A stretch of 64,000 bases of DNA from NCBI GenBank assembly GCA_028274465.1, contig CM051455.1, positions 49,701,351 through 49,765,350 on the forward strand. The letters run 5' to 3'. The translations under genes were made by a program, and so were the position numbers. Positions 1 through 12,900 of this stretch are shown here, piece after piece. The notes beneath the pieces were generated by a model that made no database searches, had not been told where the DNA came from, and saw only the letters and a list, made by a program, of their open reading frames with translations. Every line of letters starts with the position of its first letter. Positions within the stretch are counted from its first letter, which is position 1. The DNA is from Plantago ovata. Taxonomy: Eukaryota; Streptophyta; Magnoliopsida; Lamiales; Plantaginaceae.

Positions 1-1800
1 ATATGTGTGCATGGAATTTTGGATCTTTCAGGAAAGTGGAAAACTACAGTAATTAATCACAATAAGTGAATATACTTCTTGGTTGAAAATTTATAAACAG
101 GACTGGATGGTTTTTACATTGTGTTTGTAAATGTTTATTTGAAGCGGACAAGTATCATTAGATCGTTCCTTCAAGGGGTACCTTTGCATGTTTATGCGTG
201 TATTAGGCTCTTGAGTTTGCTTATAAAGAAAATACATTGAATGAGATGCTAGTAATTCAAACAGCTTCACGACCAAGGTTTGTAAGGGGCTGTGGATCTT
301 ACTCCTCCTTTACAACTATATAATCCAAAATACATTCTATATCAACATTATAACATTTATAATATCAATTATGACTACTATCTTATACCTAATAAAAATT
401 TAAACTCCGATGACCTTTCATGTGTTATTCCAACACCTTTATCATTCTTATAACTCATGTCCCATGCTATCATTACTTATATACTCCTTTTGTACCAATA
501 AGAGTTTTCCGGCCTTAAATTTTTCTAAAATGAATTTTGACCCGAAAAAGTCGTATTACACGCGCGCATGTGACACACATTTTCCGGCAAAAATCAAGAA
601 AGTACTAAAATTGGTCCATATATCACTTTGGAGTACCTAAATTGGACATAGTCACTCTGGAATACCAAATATGGACTTGGCACACGTTGGAGTATCAAAA
701 TTGGATTTTGCCCTGCCCCATCTCATGTAGGCCCTAAAATTCAACAAAAAGTGTGTTTATGAGATACATTCTCTTATTGGTAAAGATTTAACACAAATTT
801 ACCCTAAATTGCATGCTCCGTTTGGTAAATTTGATGATTGTAATATAAAAACAAAACTATGGTTACTTACTAGTATTATCTTGTGGTAAAGAATTCCAGT
901 GGAAATATATCTGACAACTATTTTCCTTCGACAGTTTGGATCAGATTACATGAACTTGATAGGATATATATCCCGATACAGCATGGAGAATAGACTAATT
1001 CTATCACAAAATAGCAATTAATCATTCCACACTATATTTTCTAGTCTACAATTTACCCCATCAAATCCCATAGTTTGTCTTAATGTCGTGAGCTAATCAA
1101 TTGATTATAGACCACCCATAATTCATCCACACACACACACCTAATATATACATATCGGACTATTTCAAAAATTCGGGATCGCAGGGAATCTTATTACACA
1201 CAAGAAGTTTGTTTATCAAATTTTAAATTTTTAAGAGTGCATGCGGACGCCCTATCAATGTACCTCTAGTTGGCTAGTTCCATCATTGTATATAAGTTTT
1301 GCTATTTTTTCAGGAAAATAAAATCCATTTTAGTAGGGTAAATTTACCTCAAAGCCAAAGTTGGAAAAAAAAGTGCAGCAAGCAACCTGCACTAATACCA
1401 CAGTGCAGTGCATCTTTTTAGCCTAAAAAAAACACCTTGCATGCATCTATTGGTTGTTGTTTGCACTTTTTTTTCCATGTGAAATTCTTCTAAAAAACAA
1501 AATTTTATTAAATATGAAAAAAAAATTCAATATATCTTCTATCAAAATGTTGGGCACACTCCCCTAATATATACTAATGAAGTGTTGAACTTTCTGTTAT
1601 TTAGAAAAATCACAAATCACGATTTTTACCAAACTTACTCTTTTTCCACTAGAATACCACCTGAATTATACCCTTTTAATTATTCCCCAAAGAAGCTTTT
1701 TAAGATGAACTGTTTAAAATTCCTTAAACACCCCTTATTACTTTATAGAAACGATTGAGCCACTTGGGGGTTGACAATTAGTTTAGAACAAGTGGCGCCA
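1..1800. other. Intergenic, AT-rich, no gene seen
   Basis: No open frame here looks like a protein. From about 600 to 710 there are four degenerate copies of a roughly 30-bp unit built on 'agtac-taaa-ttgg' followed by 'cactttgg'-like text. An imperfect inverted repeat lies at 1363-1386 and 1456-1476 (A-tract plus GTGCA arms), which could be a worn MITE or a hairpin. Otherwise this is upstream DNA of the isopentenyltransferase gene. Confidence 0.6.
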
Positions 1801-1813
1801 AACGCATACGAAC

Positions 1814-1947
1814 CTCCATAAATACTCCAACTTTCTCCATTCTTGCATTCATCATCAGCACTCACCACCCCCACCTTCACATTCCAACTTCATACATAGA
1901 TCATGCATTCCATTTGAACTTCCATATTTTCCCCTTTTATATAAATT
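1814..1947 (+). promoter_or_regulatory. Candidate core promoter of the IPT gene
   Basis: Two TATA-like strings precede the isopentenyltransferase start codon: CATAAATAC near 1817 and TATATAAAT near 1939. The second sits about 200 bases before the ATG at 2143 and would give a 5' leader of about 170 bases. This rests on motif and spacing only; the transcription start is not visible. Confidence 0.35.
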
Positions 1948-2142
1948 CCTTTCCATTTAATCATTTATGTACGTACTTTCACTCTACTTCTCCCATCCCT
2001 AACAACAATTTGTCACGTTTCATTCAACTAGCTAATAACCACTTAGTACTTTAAAAGTAGTCATTTGCAGTTTTGCACTACTAATCATCTCCCTAATCCC
2101 AATTAACTTACCCTTTCATTTAATTTAAAAACCAAAACCAAA

Positions 2143-3105
2143 ATGAAGTTATCACTATCCATACCTAAACAAGTACAGCCACCATTGATATCTCTCAGCA
2201 ACCAAATCCTCCGCCGATGGCCGCCCCAGAAGGAGAAAGTTGTCGTCGTCATGGGCGCTACAGGCACTGGCAAGTCCCGCCTCTCAATCGACATCGCTAC
2301 TCGTCTCTCAGCTGAGGTTATTAACTCCGATAAGATCCAGGTTTACCATGGCCTTGACGTGGCCACGAATAAAATAACAGAGGAAGAGCGCCGTGAGATT
2401 CCTCACCACCTCCTCGGAGTAGTAGATCCTTATTCGGATTTTACAGCCGCAAATTTTCGCGCCATGGCGTCTGCTTCGATCAGCTCCATTCTCGGCCGCG
2501 GTAAGCTTCCGATCATCGTCGGAGGATCGAACTCGCTCATCGAATCACTAATAGACTACAAGTTTCAGTCGAGGTACGAATGTTGTTTCCTGTGGGTGGA
2601 CGTGGTAATGCCGGTGCTCCACTCGTTCGTGTCTGATCGGGTGGATAAGATGGTGGAGAGAGGGATGATTGAGGAGGCGCGTGAGTTCTACGCGCCGGAT
2701 GGTGATTATTCGCGCGGGATTCGAAAAGCAATTGGTGTTCCTGAGCTGGACCGGTTCTTCCGAGTCGGACCAGTGAGTGACGAGTCGACTCGAAGGAGGA
2801 CGTTGACTGAGGCAATTGACCAGATTAAGATGAACACTAGTTTATTGGCGGTTAAGCAGCTTGAGAAGATTCACCGGCTCAGGAGGAGCAAGGGGTGGCG
2901 TGTGCATCGACTCGACGCCACCGAGGTGTTCAGGAGCCGCAGGGGAGATGCGGTGGATGCCACGTGGGAGGAGCTGGTTGGTGGACCGGGGACGGATTTG
3001 GTGAGGAGATTTTTGTATGATATGGAGCCGACGGTCGTTTGTGGCGGCGCGTTGGATGTGAGAGTGGGTGGTGCGCCGCCAGTTATGGCCGCGGCGATTC
3101 GTTAA
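2143..3105 (+). CDS. IPT: Adenylate isopentenyltransferase (cytokinin synthesis)
   Basis: An intronless frame of 320 residues. It transfers an isopentenyl group from DMAPP or HMBPP to ATP/ADP, the first committed step of isoprenoid cytokinin synthesis. A P-loop, GATGTGKS, lies at residues 38-45, followed by the family's INSDKIQVYHGLDV block and the IVGGSNSLIESL block. The GIRKAIGVPEL segment typical of plant ATP/ADP-IPTs is in the second half. Length and the lack of introns fit the plant ATP/ADP-IPT group rather than the longer, intron-bearing tRNA-IPT type. The N-terminal ~30 residues are rich in Ser, Pro and Lys/Arg and could be a weak plastid transit peptide. The start is the first ATG of the frame and is preceded by an A-rich AAAACCAAA context. 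The C-terminal tail shows no prenylation box, unlike Arabidopsis IPT3; IPT5-like is my best guess at subclass. Confidence 0.95.
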   Translation: MKLSLSIPKQVQPPLISLSNQILRRWPPQKEKVVVVMGATGTGKSRLSIDIATRLSAEVINSDKIQVYHGLDVATNKITEEERREIPHHLLGVVDPYSDFTAANFRAMASASISSILGRGKLPIIVGGSNSLIESLIDYKFQSRYECCFLWVDVVMPVLHSFVSDRVDKMVERGMIEEAREFYAPDGDYSRGIRKAIGVPELDRFFRVGPVSDESTRRRTLTEAIDQIKMNTSLLAVKQLEKIHRLRRSKGWRVHRLDATEVFRSRRGDAVDATWEELVGGPGTDLVRRFLYDMEPTVVCGGALDVRVGGAPPVMAAAIR

Positions 3106-6100
3106 AATTTGGAGGGAGATTCTGTGGGGCCAGGCAAGAGTTTTTCGAAATGCATTTTATATGATGACTTGCAAATTTTGGGTTAACTGACCTTTTTCCT
3201 CTTCCTTTATTATGTAACGGCTATATGATGGAATAATGACGGGATTACCCTTGCTTGTACAAATCATGGTATTGTATGGCTTGAGTTTTGAGTGTTGTAT
3301 TCGGTCTAAAATGACTTGTGAGGTAAGTAAATGGAATAAGCATAATATTACTACCTTACAATATATTTTCATTAATTCAAGCTTATACATATTGGCATTC
3401 TTATTTTATTTTGTTTATTTTGCATCGAATAAACTCAATCCGACTTAACTAGTGTATTGTGTATATCGATTCAAAATGAAACAACTTGCCACCTTCACTT
3501 TCATATATGCGCGCTATCACTTTCACTTCCCGACATTGAATCCTGTAGGCATTGAGCTTTTAGCAAAAGTATATAAATGAAGGAATCCCCTATCAGGCGT
3601 AATATTTGTTCAATACGTACCAGATTCGTAATTTTTTTGCTTCATAGGAATCCAAGGTAGCCCCTCTTGGTCCCCAAGGGCCATAAGCCATCCATACATG
3701 TATCAACAGTTGGAGGTGGCAATCATAGATTCCAGTTCAATGTGCATCCAACTCAACCAATTTCTACAAATAGTCCGACTCATTGGATCATATGAATAAG
3801 TACTGTTTTGTGGGAAATAATATTTTGATTCCTTAGTATTCTTTTTGTCGGTTAACTCTTACAGAGAACTTTCAAGTACAAGTTTGGGACTGATCCCATG
3901 CAAGCAAGCTTCATGAGCACCCCATAATTGAAAAAAATCAAAACAGAGTATCCGATACAAATCCTAGACAAAAATGAAGAAAAATTGCAAGATTCACATA
4001 ATTGTGAAGTAATAATTTGTCAAAATCCAACATGATTCTGAAAAGGCCATCCACGCTATAAACACGGCCAAAAAAGCAAAAGAAAAAAAAAAAAAAGGAG
4101 CTAAAAAACCAACATAGAGAGAGCATATGATGCAAAGATGAGCACAAATGAGCTGCCAATGATTCTCCAAAATTGATGTTGACAATACTTAGGAGAAAAT
4201 ATTGTTACCACAAACGAATATGTAACTGTATTCATTCTTTTTAAGGCTAATTACTAAAGTGTGTGTTGATCTCTCATAATTGCTTGCTAATCATTAAACT
4301 TGAAAGATAATGGCTTGTTTGTGTACTTTTTTACACGCGGATTGCATCACCAACGCATCATAACGTGTACAGGATCAATTTCTTTGATTTAACACTTGGA
4401 TGATCATAAATATGCATTATTTTGAGCAAGATTAGATATGCGGCGAATCGGATTGTAAAGTTTGTGCGCCTATTATTTCCCCAAGCCGCTAAAATGGAAT
4501 TCAGTCAACAAATCAATCACTACCCTCTCCCGTCCCACCTTGTTCCATTTATATTTACTCCGTTGATAGATAACAATATCGAAGTAAATGGAAGTAATCG
4601 AAAATTAAAGTGTTTTAGATGTTATGGGTGTAAACCACTTATACACATAACCAATGAGTTTCACGCATTATATTATATTATAGAGTATATATAATTATAT
4701 ACTATATATCATCAGTTTTACATTTTTACATCCATAGCATCTAACGAAAGGAGAATCACATAGTTCACTTTAGATGCCACGAGAGAAATAATAATTTGTA
4801 CTCATTCGAGAGATTTGCGGCCTAGATATTTTCATACAACTGTGATGAGATGGTTTATCTCAATGCGATTGGTATTAGGGAAGTAAAAGTCAAAATACAA
4901 CAAGGTTACCCTATTTAGTTTCTTCATTATATTCTAGTTATACTTTTGAATTTTGATGTAATTACGATTCCAATTAGAATTTAAATATGCAGATATTTGA
5001 ACTATATATAACGGGCAAGGGATCAGCCGTAAAATCTCAGAATACAAATCGGAAGAAAACTTGAGAGTTCAATACCCGAGAGATCATACACATATAGACA
5101 CTCATATTCGTGAGTCAGGTACTAAGATTGAAATAGTGAGAGTAACAGAGTTCTTATGAGGGTTATTGTAATAGCTACTTGGTAGGAATTTTAGGGGTGT
5201 TAATCAATAAAGAGTTTCATTTTTTGGCCATGGACGTAGTCTTCATTAATAGTCAAACCACATAAAGCCGTGTTCTTTTTTCGTCGTGTTTATCATGGTG
5301 TTTACGTAGTTGTTGTCTCAACACTTTGATTCTATAAACCTTGTGATTACTCAATGTAAACCATAAGACATTTAACGCTTGTGGAGTTTGTGTTTCAAGT
5401 CGTCTTCTAAATGGTGTATTTCTTGCTAGGGTAGAGATCGTCAAGTGCTTGTTTTGGTGTAATGTTCACAACTCACTCCTTATTGAGAAGTACATTCACC
5501 GTACTCTATACAAAGCACCATCCAGTTACGTTTTAGCATAGTTTAATCGGTCAATCCTACTTAAAACCCATATTTTTTAATTATGTTTTTTGGGAATTTC
5601 TTTCAGATACATTAATGGGACAGAGTTTTATTACTCTAAAGGTGCCCAATATAAAGAGGGATAGTACTACTACTATATAGCTAGAGCTAGCTAGCAGATA
5701 AGCTTGGAATAAAGATTAAAAGACTTCATTTCCCAATCAATCACCATCTTTTTGATAAGTCACTTAGTAGTAGTGATCAATCACATATATAATCATTGAT
5801 CCTATTCTCAATCGCCAACTAGAATGCAATAGAATCTTCAAGGAAAGGAAAAAGACGATGTAAACTAGACTAGTGTGTAACAATTGTAGTAGCAAAGTTT
5901 CAACGTCTCTATCAGAAGTGATTACATGATAACACATTTGTAATTTTATAATGGCTTGATGCTAAGAAGAAATGATCTTCTCCGAATAACTTATAATTTA
6001 CTGATGCCATGCGGCACCAATTGTTATTAATTTCTTAAAAGTGAGGAATTTGATCAAGTACGTTTAAGTTAGGTGCATCCTTTTTGTAAGGTATTGGATT

Positions 6101-7809
6101 CCATTACTATGAGTTTAATTTCTTAAAAGTTCACCGCCATGCTCAATGGGATTAGTGATGATATTAAAATATATTCAACCCGTAATTACACATTCTTGTA
6201 TTCTAGTACAAGCTAAGGTGAACTACCTTCAGTTCGTAAGGATTGGGAAAATCTTGTTCGCCAAATATCAAACATCCACGTGTCAACCTCAGGATCTCAA
6301 AGGTTCGAAAGCTAACCAAATGCTACATAGACAAATGTACCACCGAGAAGAAACACTAGTGACAAGAGTATGTACGTCACACTATTACCACCAAAGCCAA
6401 GGAGACTGACCACAGATAAGTAACACTGGACAGCATCGCCCGGTCCTACGTCAGGATCACGAGGTCCGAACCTAGTTGAGTTATGACACAAATATGAAGT
6501 AGGTCCATAACCACCCCCTTAGGGAATTCTAGGTCTGGGACAAGGACCATGAGGAGGTCCGAAACTTGACCACTAACGAAGGTACGCTATCCATTCTGGA
6601 AGATAACATACACCTAGTTGGACATGGGTTGGGCCCATTAATATCAACGTTGATCCCACTAGTACTGTGCACATTCTGAAGCTTATACGTGTCATGATAA
6701 GATTGAACCAACTTAAGGTAGACCAATGTCCGTATAAATGGCTCTAATCCTAAAATAGAGGTATCAAACATTAACTGGTATCTAATACTACTAAACGTCT
6801 AAACCCATACATAAAGGCCTATAGGCAGGCTACAAACTCCTTATAGTAAAGCTTTCCATCCAGTTGACCACGCGGCAAACTGGTAATATTGTAATAACTC
6901 CTACCCCACTTTGTGAGGTTTCATGTGCAAGGAAGAAGGCTCATTGTCATCACTGAGTAAGGACATTTTAGGAGCTACTTAACTAGTAAAATTAGCATAA
7001 TTACTTCTATTATGATCAAGGAGTTTACTTAATGAGGACATTCCATACTACGTATTAGAGTGACTTAGTGACTTATTTAAAACGTTTCTACGAACTACTT
7101 TAAAGGAGCCCTTCAATTAGTTGTGTATAGTTGATAATTGTAAGTTCAATCGATTGTTTTAGTCATGTTATAACTTATATGTTATCACCGTCACTACATA
7201 ATGAGAATTGTATATGTTTTCCTTTTGTCCGTCCCAAAAAGTTATATGTATTTCGTTTTGTTTGGCAAAACCATAATTCAAATCCACCACGTATTTAACT
7301 GACGGACGGATTCTAGGGATTCCATAACTAACTCATTTAGATCTACATAACCAATTAGGATTTGAGACCAAGAGAGTATCACTTTATTATGTGAGTCCCT
7401 AAGTTATGAATTAGTACAACTCTACTATTAATCCACACACATATGGGAAAATTATTCTCAAAATCGAGTTCATAACTGTTTCATAAATCTTGTGGTTCAA
7501 AATACTCCACAAATACTCATATTTATTGAATGTGATCTACAATTACATCTGAATGCTTTGTTGTTTATATGCTTTAACATGCAAAGCAACAACACTTGAA
7601 ACTTGAAAACTTCTTCTTAGTTTTGAATATATAAGCAAAAGCATAAAAGTGTCTGCAACTTCATTACAACAACAAAAGCTTATTTAACATGTAGTAATTA
7701 AAGTGAGTACTTATATAACATATTAGTAAGTAAACAACAAGAGAAAATCACTTGATTATTTCCCTTGATGATAGAGGACACTAGAAATTAAGGAGCTGGT
7801 TTATAATGA
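3106..7809. other. Intergenic stretch with repeat remnants
   Basis: No host gene seen. An inverted repeat has arms at 4616-4634 and 4725-4743 (17 of 19 matching) around an AT-rich core, consistent with a small MITE. A piece resembling the R/U5 part of a Copia LTR lies at about 4980-5480 and is listed separately. From about 6240 to 6860 the base composition and text (less AT-rich, with GTCCGAACC-type strings and a TATAAATGG at about 6734) resemble another old LTR, but no ends were found. Confidence 0.5.
4980..5480 (+). mobile_element. Possible Copia-type LTR fragment (R/U5 part)
   Basis: The text from about 5210 contains 'TTTTTTGGCCATGGACGTAG', then a segment with ACCACATAAAGCCGTG and a T-rich run followed by CGTCGTGTTT. 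This order resembles the R/U5 region of several plant Copia LTRs. No terminal TG or CA, primer-binding site, partner LTR or target duplication was found, so this is an old fragment at best. The assignment is from memory of the family's look. Confidence 0.35.
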
Positions 7810-8553
7810 TCATCGGAGTGGAATGATCCTTGATCCACAGGCAAAACTAACCGAACACTGATTATTCACACTCACAGTATAGTTATGGATTGGCCTAGTA
7901 AGGAACAATGGCAACCGAACCAGAAGCCCACATACACACTCTGTGCTTACCTGTGCCAACCAATGGCAACACTCTTCTTCCACAGATGAATCCGCATCTT
8001 TCGCAAACACCGCGTGCCTGTGGACATGATGATGATGGTGATGCCCATGTCCATGTGCACGTAAATGTCCATGCGAGGGCGTTTCTACAGTCGGAGCATT
8101 CCCCTCTCGATGACCATGTGCATGCCCATGTCGATGACCATGACCATGCCTGTGGTGCCCATGACCGTGGTGCACAAGGCGATCGCTCGACACTTCAGGG
8201 GCAGGAGGAGTATCGGGGTCAACTGGTTCGGGTTCAGGTTCTGGCTCGGGAGGGGGAGTTCCAGGTTCAGGCTCTGGCTCGGGTTCAGGAGGGGGAGTTG
8301 CCGGGGGCATTGCTGGGGGAGTTGCTGGGGGAGGGGAAGGGGCAGGGGCCGGGGCAGGTGGGGGAGGAGGGGGTACCTGTTCGTAAGGTAACAATGCACA
8401 TGCATGATTCACTAACAGAAATTGGGAAGCGCAAAGTGCTGGAAGAGCGTCGTGTGGGAGGGGCTTTGGCAAACCCCAACCTCTTTCGGCCTCTGCGCTG
8501 ATTATGAAAGCCATGAAAAGGAGAAGTAACGGGAGCGAGGTGGCTGTTGTCAT
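7810..8553 (-). CDS. Secreted eight-cysteine protein with Pro/Glu/His-rich insert
   Basis: The frame gives 247 residues from the ATG at 8553. I chose that ATG because it begins a clean signal peptide (residues 1-22: hydrophobic leucine run, then SAEA). The open frame extends 94 codons further upstream without looking like protein, and a TATAAATA-type box sits there. Cysteines fall at 41, 52, 195-196, 206, 208, 233 and 239, giving the order C-C-CC-CXC-C-C of the plant eight-cysteine (LTP/2S albumin/hybrid proline-rich) superfamily. Residues 58-118 are proline-rich with two EPEPEPEP runs, and 125-180 are dominated by His-Gly repeats including six histidines in a row. The insert sits between cysteine 2 and the CC pair. 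An extracellular or cell-wall location is inferred. Metal binding by the His tract is plausible but unproven. I do not recognise a named gene. An alternative reading is a prolamin-like fold. Confidence 0.8.
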   Translation of the reverse strand: MTTATSLPLLLLFMAFIISAEAERGWGLPKPLPHDALPALCASQFLLVNHACALLPYEQVPPPPPPAPAPAPSPPPATPPAMPPATPPPEPEPEPEPGTPPPEPEPEPEPVDPDTPPAPEVSSDRLVHHGHGHHRHGHGHRHGHAHGHREGNAPTVETPSHGHLRAHGHGHHHHHHVHRHAVFAKDADSSVEEECCHWLAQVSTECVCGLLVRLPLFLTRPIHNYTVSVNNQCSVSFACGSRIIPLR

Positions 8554-8609
8554 GTTTACAGCCTTCTCTGTCGGCCTTGAATGCAATAAGAAAAGGGGTT
8601 GGTGTGGAA

Positions 8610-8656
8610 ATGAGGATATAAATAAATGGCTAGATCTCTCTCTATATTTATATATG
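8610..8656 (-). promoter_or_regulatory. Candidate TATA region of the eight-cysteine gene
   Basis: On the minus strand TATATAAATATAG occurs at about 8642-8654, some 90 bases upstream of the chosen ATG, next to a GA-rich stretch. Its position supports the start at 8553 rather than the longer upstream frame. Confidence 0.45.
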
Positions 8657-9982
8657 CAAAATGTCATGTTTGTTGATGCATAAGCTTTGCATTTCAACAA
8701 GAGGCATAGTTTTGCAAGGAGGATATCAAAGATCAAGAAAATGAGCAGGGCATGATTGATTATTATTAGGCTAAAAAAAATTATTAGATTCACATCATGT
8801 CTTCTGTGTGAAGTGAAGTTCAAAGGCCATGTCATTGTTTGGTTTAACTAACAGATCAGTGTGGCAAAACCAAACCTAAAGCTCCATATGTAGTTTCATC
8901 AAACAATATAGTAATTCTCAGAATACTGAATCAAACAATTTCTAACTGTCCAAAATACTTAACCATAATGTCACTTTAATTGCTGGTATTAATTGTTTCT
9001 CAAGTCTAATTCCTACACCATCAGAGTGCAAAACAAAAACAGCTCCGAGTTTTCTGCTACCATTGATGTAGCCTATGTACATAACTTGGACAACAGTACT
9101 ACATATCAGACAATATCCTAAATAACTTCCGGTATCAGACACTAATCTAATTACTTTTGACTCGAACCTGTAACTTTCAGACATAGCAGCTATGGCTCTG
9201 GAAGGAAGGGTGCAGGCGGATGTCATTGAGCTAGGGAGCAGAGTTCCTGGCGATGCATCACAGGTGTGTAAAGGAATAGGCACAGATTTTTCAGATGTCA
9301 TCTGTTCTACTTTCTTCTTAATTTTCTCAAGTCTTTGTTTTGATCCATTTCTACCACATATCTTTCAGATGTCATCCGTTAACACTGTCTCGTCTAACCA
9401 AACCTCCATTCCCCGATAGGGACTCGAGGAAATCAAATCAATGTAGAAGACGGGATCAAAATTCAACACATACACTGAAGAGTTACTGTAATAACATAGC
9501 ACCTGAAGCAAAGTAATACTTAAGTGTACACTTCCCCAGTCTGTCATCATGTCACTAAAATGACAAATTCAGTCCTGATCTGCCATCCGATTATGGGTGG
9601 TATCAGTTTCTATAGACCGAGTCTGTCAGCGAGTCAAATGACCATTGCCGCAATCACTCTTTGTAACATACATAATTTTCACTAAACTGGCTCAGAGCCT
9701 CAGAACACAAAACCATTTAATTCAACAAACAAATAAAATGACAGCATTTTTTCCAGAAACAAGTTCATGCTTCTATGGTTCCAGCACTATACAGAACTTA
9801 AAGGGACTCGTCACGTGAAATACACTCCAATACAATCATATTTGCAGATCACACTAAAAAGAGCAATAAAATGAGGGCAAATTACAGAGAATGCACATCT
9901 TATTCAGTGCTTCTAGAGTTCATACCAACTTCCATTTCTATGAATCTACATGCTTTAAAGCATTGGCCAAAATAGAGGGTCT
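8654..9982. other. Intergenic and probable GPX 3' region
   Basis: Nothing recognisable is encoded. A 119-codon minus-strand open frame at 8942-9301 has no domain or family look and is treated as chance. The part nearest 9983 is probably the 3' untranslated region of the glutathione peroxidase gene. Confidence 0.5.
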
Positions 9983-12900
9983 TCAATCTTCTCCCAAGGC
10001 TTTCTGGACATCAGCCTGTAATACAAATGTGTAATTTTCATTAACAATGGCCTTTGAAAAAATCAGCTACTGTACTATGCATGTGTAGACGGAGATACCT
10101 CGATTGCCAATGGGTTGGTAGTAGGTGCATAACGCTTGAGCACCTGTCCATCTTTGTCAACTAGAAATTTAGTGAAGTTCCATTTTATCCCAGATCCAAA
10201 AAAACCGCCTTTACTGGCCTTCAGGAACTTATAAACTGGTGCTGCAGTTGGGCCATTCACTCTTACCTGCAAAAAAGTAATGATTTGTTAATAAACCGCT
10301 TCATCAGAGTTGAGACCATAGTTCAAATTTAGTTAGAAATGGTTCAAGTTACCCCTGCTCATCATACAGAATATGTCATCTCGAAAAATTAACCAGGAGA
10401 AATGAAGGGGCTATCTTGACCTATGGTCTCATGGTAATTTCTGTACCATTTCCCAACATAAAGTATTCCAGGCAATTCTCTATGCATGGGATTCATCACT
10501 ACTAGCAGTGACAACAAAGATTAAAAAATATAAAATTAAAAAATAAAAATAAAAAAAACAGTCGCTTTCAATGGGTTGGAGATTACTGTGTTATTGGTGT
10601 GATTATCATGACAGAAAACAGGAGGAATTAGTTTACAACCGGTAGGGGAAAGAAAGATATAAAATAAAATAGAATACAGAACAAACTACTTTCTTGCCCC
10701 AATGAAGCTATTGAGAGTGGCACTGATGTAGATACTTTAAGTCTCAAAAAACAGGATACAGATATGTCTGTCCTTATATTAGTCAAACACATATGTTTCT
10801 CTGATGACTCTTATGAGGAGAATATTTCTCATCCTCGGGTGAGGTTTGTTTCACTATCAGATTCTACGATGATTAAGTTCTTTCTCAAGAAACATTGTAC
10901 TAGTTGAATATATATTCTGAAAAACATATAATGTTATGAAGATGAAACCAATATCATGTTTCTCAGATTCAATTCTCTAGGATTCGTTTTTCAGATCAAT
11001 TCTCTAGGATTCGTTCTTCAGATTTATAGTTCTTCAAATAAACCCTTTGCACTCTTTCTTATTTACTCTCCAACCCTAAACAACTAAGCAAAGTCCGAGA
11101 CTCTCGTTTCTAGTAATAAATAGATAAATTAAAAGGAAGGATACGTATCACAAATTACAAAAGTATCTCCGTAAACATGTAATAGAACCGCACCAATATG
11201 GATATGTCCACTACGTAAGTTACTAAAGCTCACTCATTTTTGTTAGATTGATTTCTCTAACAATCAAGAAGCAGGCTAGGGTGACCACATTTTGAGATAG
11301 ATATTCGCAATTTTAGACTTACAGAAGATCCTAGTCTTTAACAAGGGCAAGCAAATCAAACTGTTCGCAGCATGAAGATCAAACTACTTATGTCTCTATC
11401 AGCTCCTTTCATCTAGTAGTTACTTTAGAAGGAAAATAAGGAAAAAAAAGTAAAGAAAAGACAAATGCATTTTTGTACCATTTGCCCATTGCCAGAGGCC
11501 AACTTATGAACAGTACACATTCCAGCTAAGTAATGGCAGCAATATAGAAAATTCCAGTAATGACATGTAAATGCATTTTTGTGCCAAAATATTATAGCTA
11601 GGAAATGAATTCTTCAGTTGCTGTTTTAGAGTTGTCAGGAATGTGGATGTGCAAATATAAAGATAGAGGTGTACTAGAGGAAGTTTCTTTTGAGTTTCCT
11701 TAAATATCAGCCATACCTAAGAAAGTTTCTTTTGAGTTGTACTGGAGAAAACTGATTAAACATCCACCAAAAGCATACAACAAGGTGCTTTTTTACTAAT
11801 TAGATGGCAGTGAGTGTCATCATTTCATTTTTGTACAGTATTCCGAATATTTTGTGCTTTGTTAAAAAATATATCAAGTCTGCTTTACAGATGAGATTTT
11901 GGCCAATCCTGCTGTATTGGCAGTGGTTCGAAGTTTGAACATGAGAGCACCAGATGAAGCTCTCAAGACTAAAGTGAAAACAATTAACCTTGTTATCCAA
12001 TAATTAGATAGACTAGAACTACATGCGTGTTGGAAAGAGTCACGTCCAGTGAGAGTATGTAGGTTCCTAGCGAATGCTTTATTACAAATTTCAAGAGATG
12101 GAATTTTTATACTCGATAAGAGAACTGTTGACTGTACCACAGTGGCACAGTCCACAGTTGTAAGTCGACGCATTCATTGGCTGGTAACATATTAGACTTC
12201 TATATGCATACAACTTCAATGCAATGCAATCCATGTTTTCCTTATCTCCATCTAATCATTAACACACACATCATGTTTTAACTAGTTTCCTCATTCACTA
12301 ATGTCATGGATCGTTTTCAACCTTGTTTTCCCGTTCCACATTGTCTCTTTAAACAATAGTTTCGGTGTCGCAAAAGTTGATACAATAAGCTGATATCATC
12401 TACTTTACTTTGCCGACCACATCATCGTCAAGTTTCGTGATGAAAACAATGAGAAAGTGCAGAAAGCATGCTATAGGATAATAGGCATTAAGCATCAATG
12501 AGTCCAAACCTATTCAATAACAAAGAACTGAAGCAAATCATGGTAGAATAAACAACAAAAGAGCAGAACATCTAAAGAACTTTCGTAAACAATATAGTCC
12601 CAAAACTTAAACTGAAATAATACAAAATCAAACAGCAATCAGCGTGCATACCTTCTGGAAAATGGGATACTCAGCACTGAATCTCGTGCAAGCGAATTCC
12701 GCAGCTTCTTCGCTGGAGCCAGGCTCTTGCGACAAGAATTGATTGCACGGGAAAGCCAGTATCTCGAAACCTAACAAACTATATCATGAGACAAGGTTCC
12801 ACACCAAAGATCAAAATTCTAATACCATGCCTATAGCGCCTTTAGTAGACTGAATCCATATTCCATACATTTATATGAAAGGCCCTTCTCCATAAAAAGA

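Noticed and set aside
8065-8501. Long open frames opposite the eight-cysteine gene
   Set aside because: They are shadows produced by the His- and Pro-codon repeats of the minus-strand gene.
8942-9301. 119-codon minus-strand open frame
   Set aside because: No domain, signal or splice context, and not recognisable; most likely chance.
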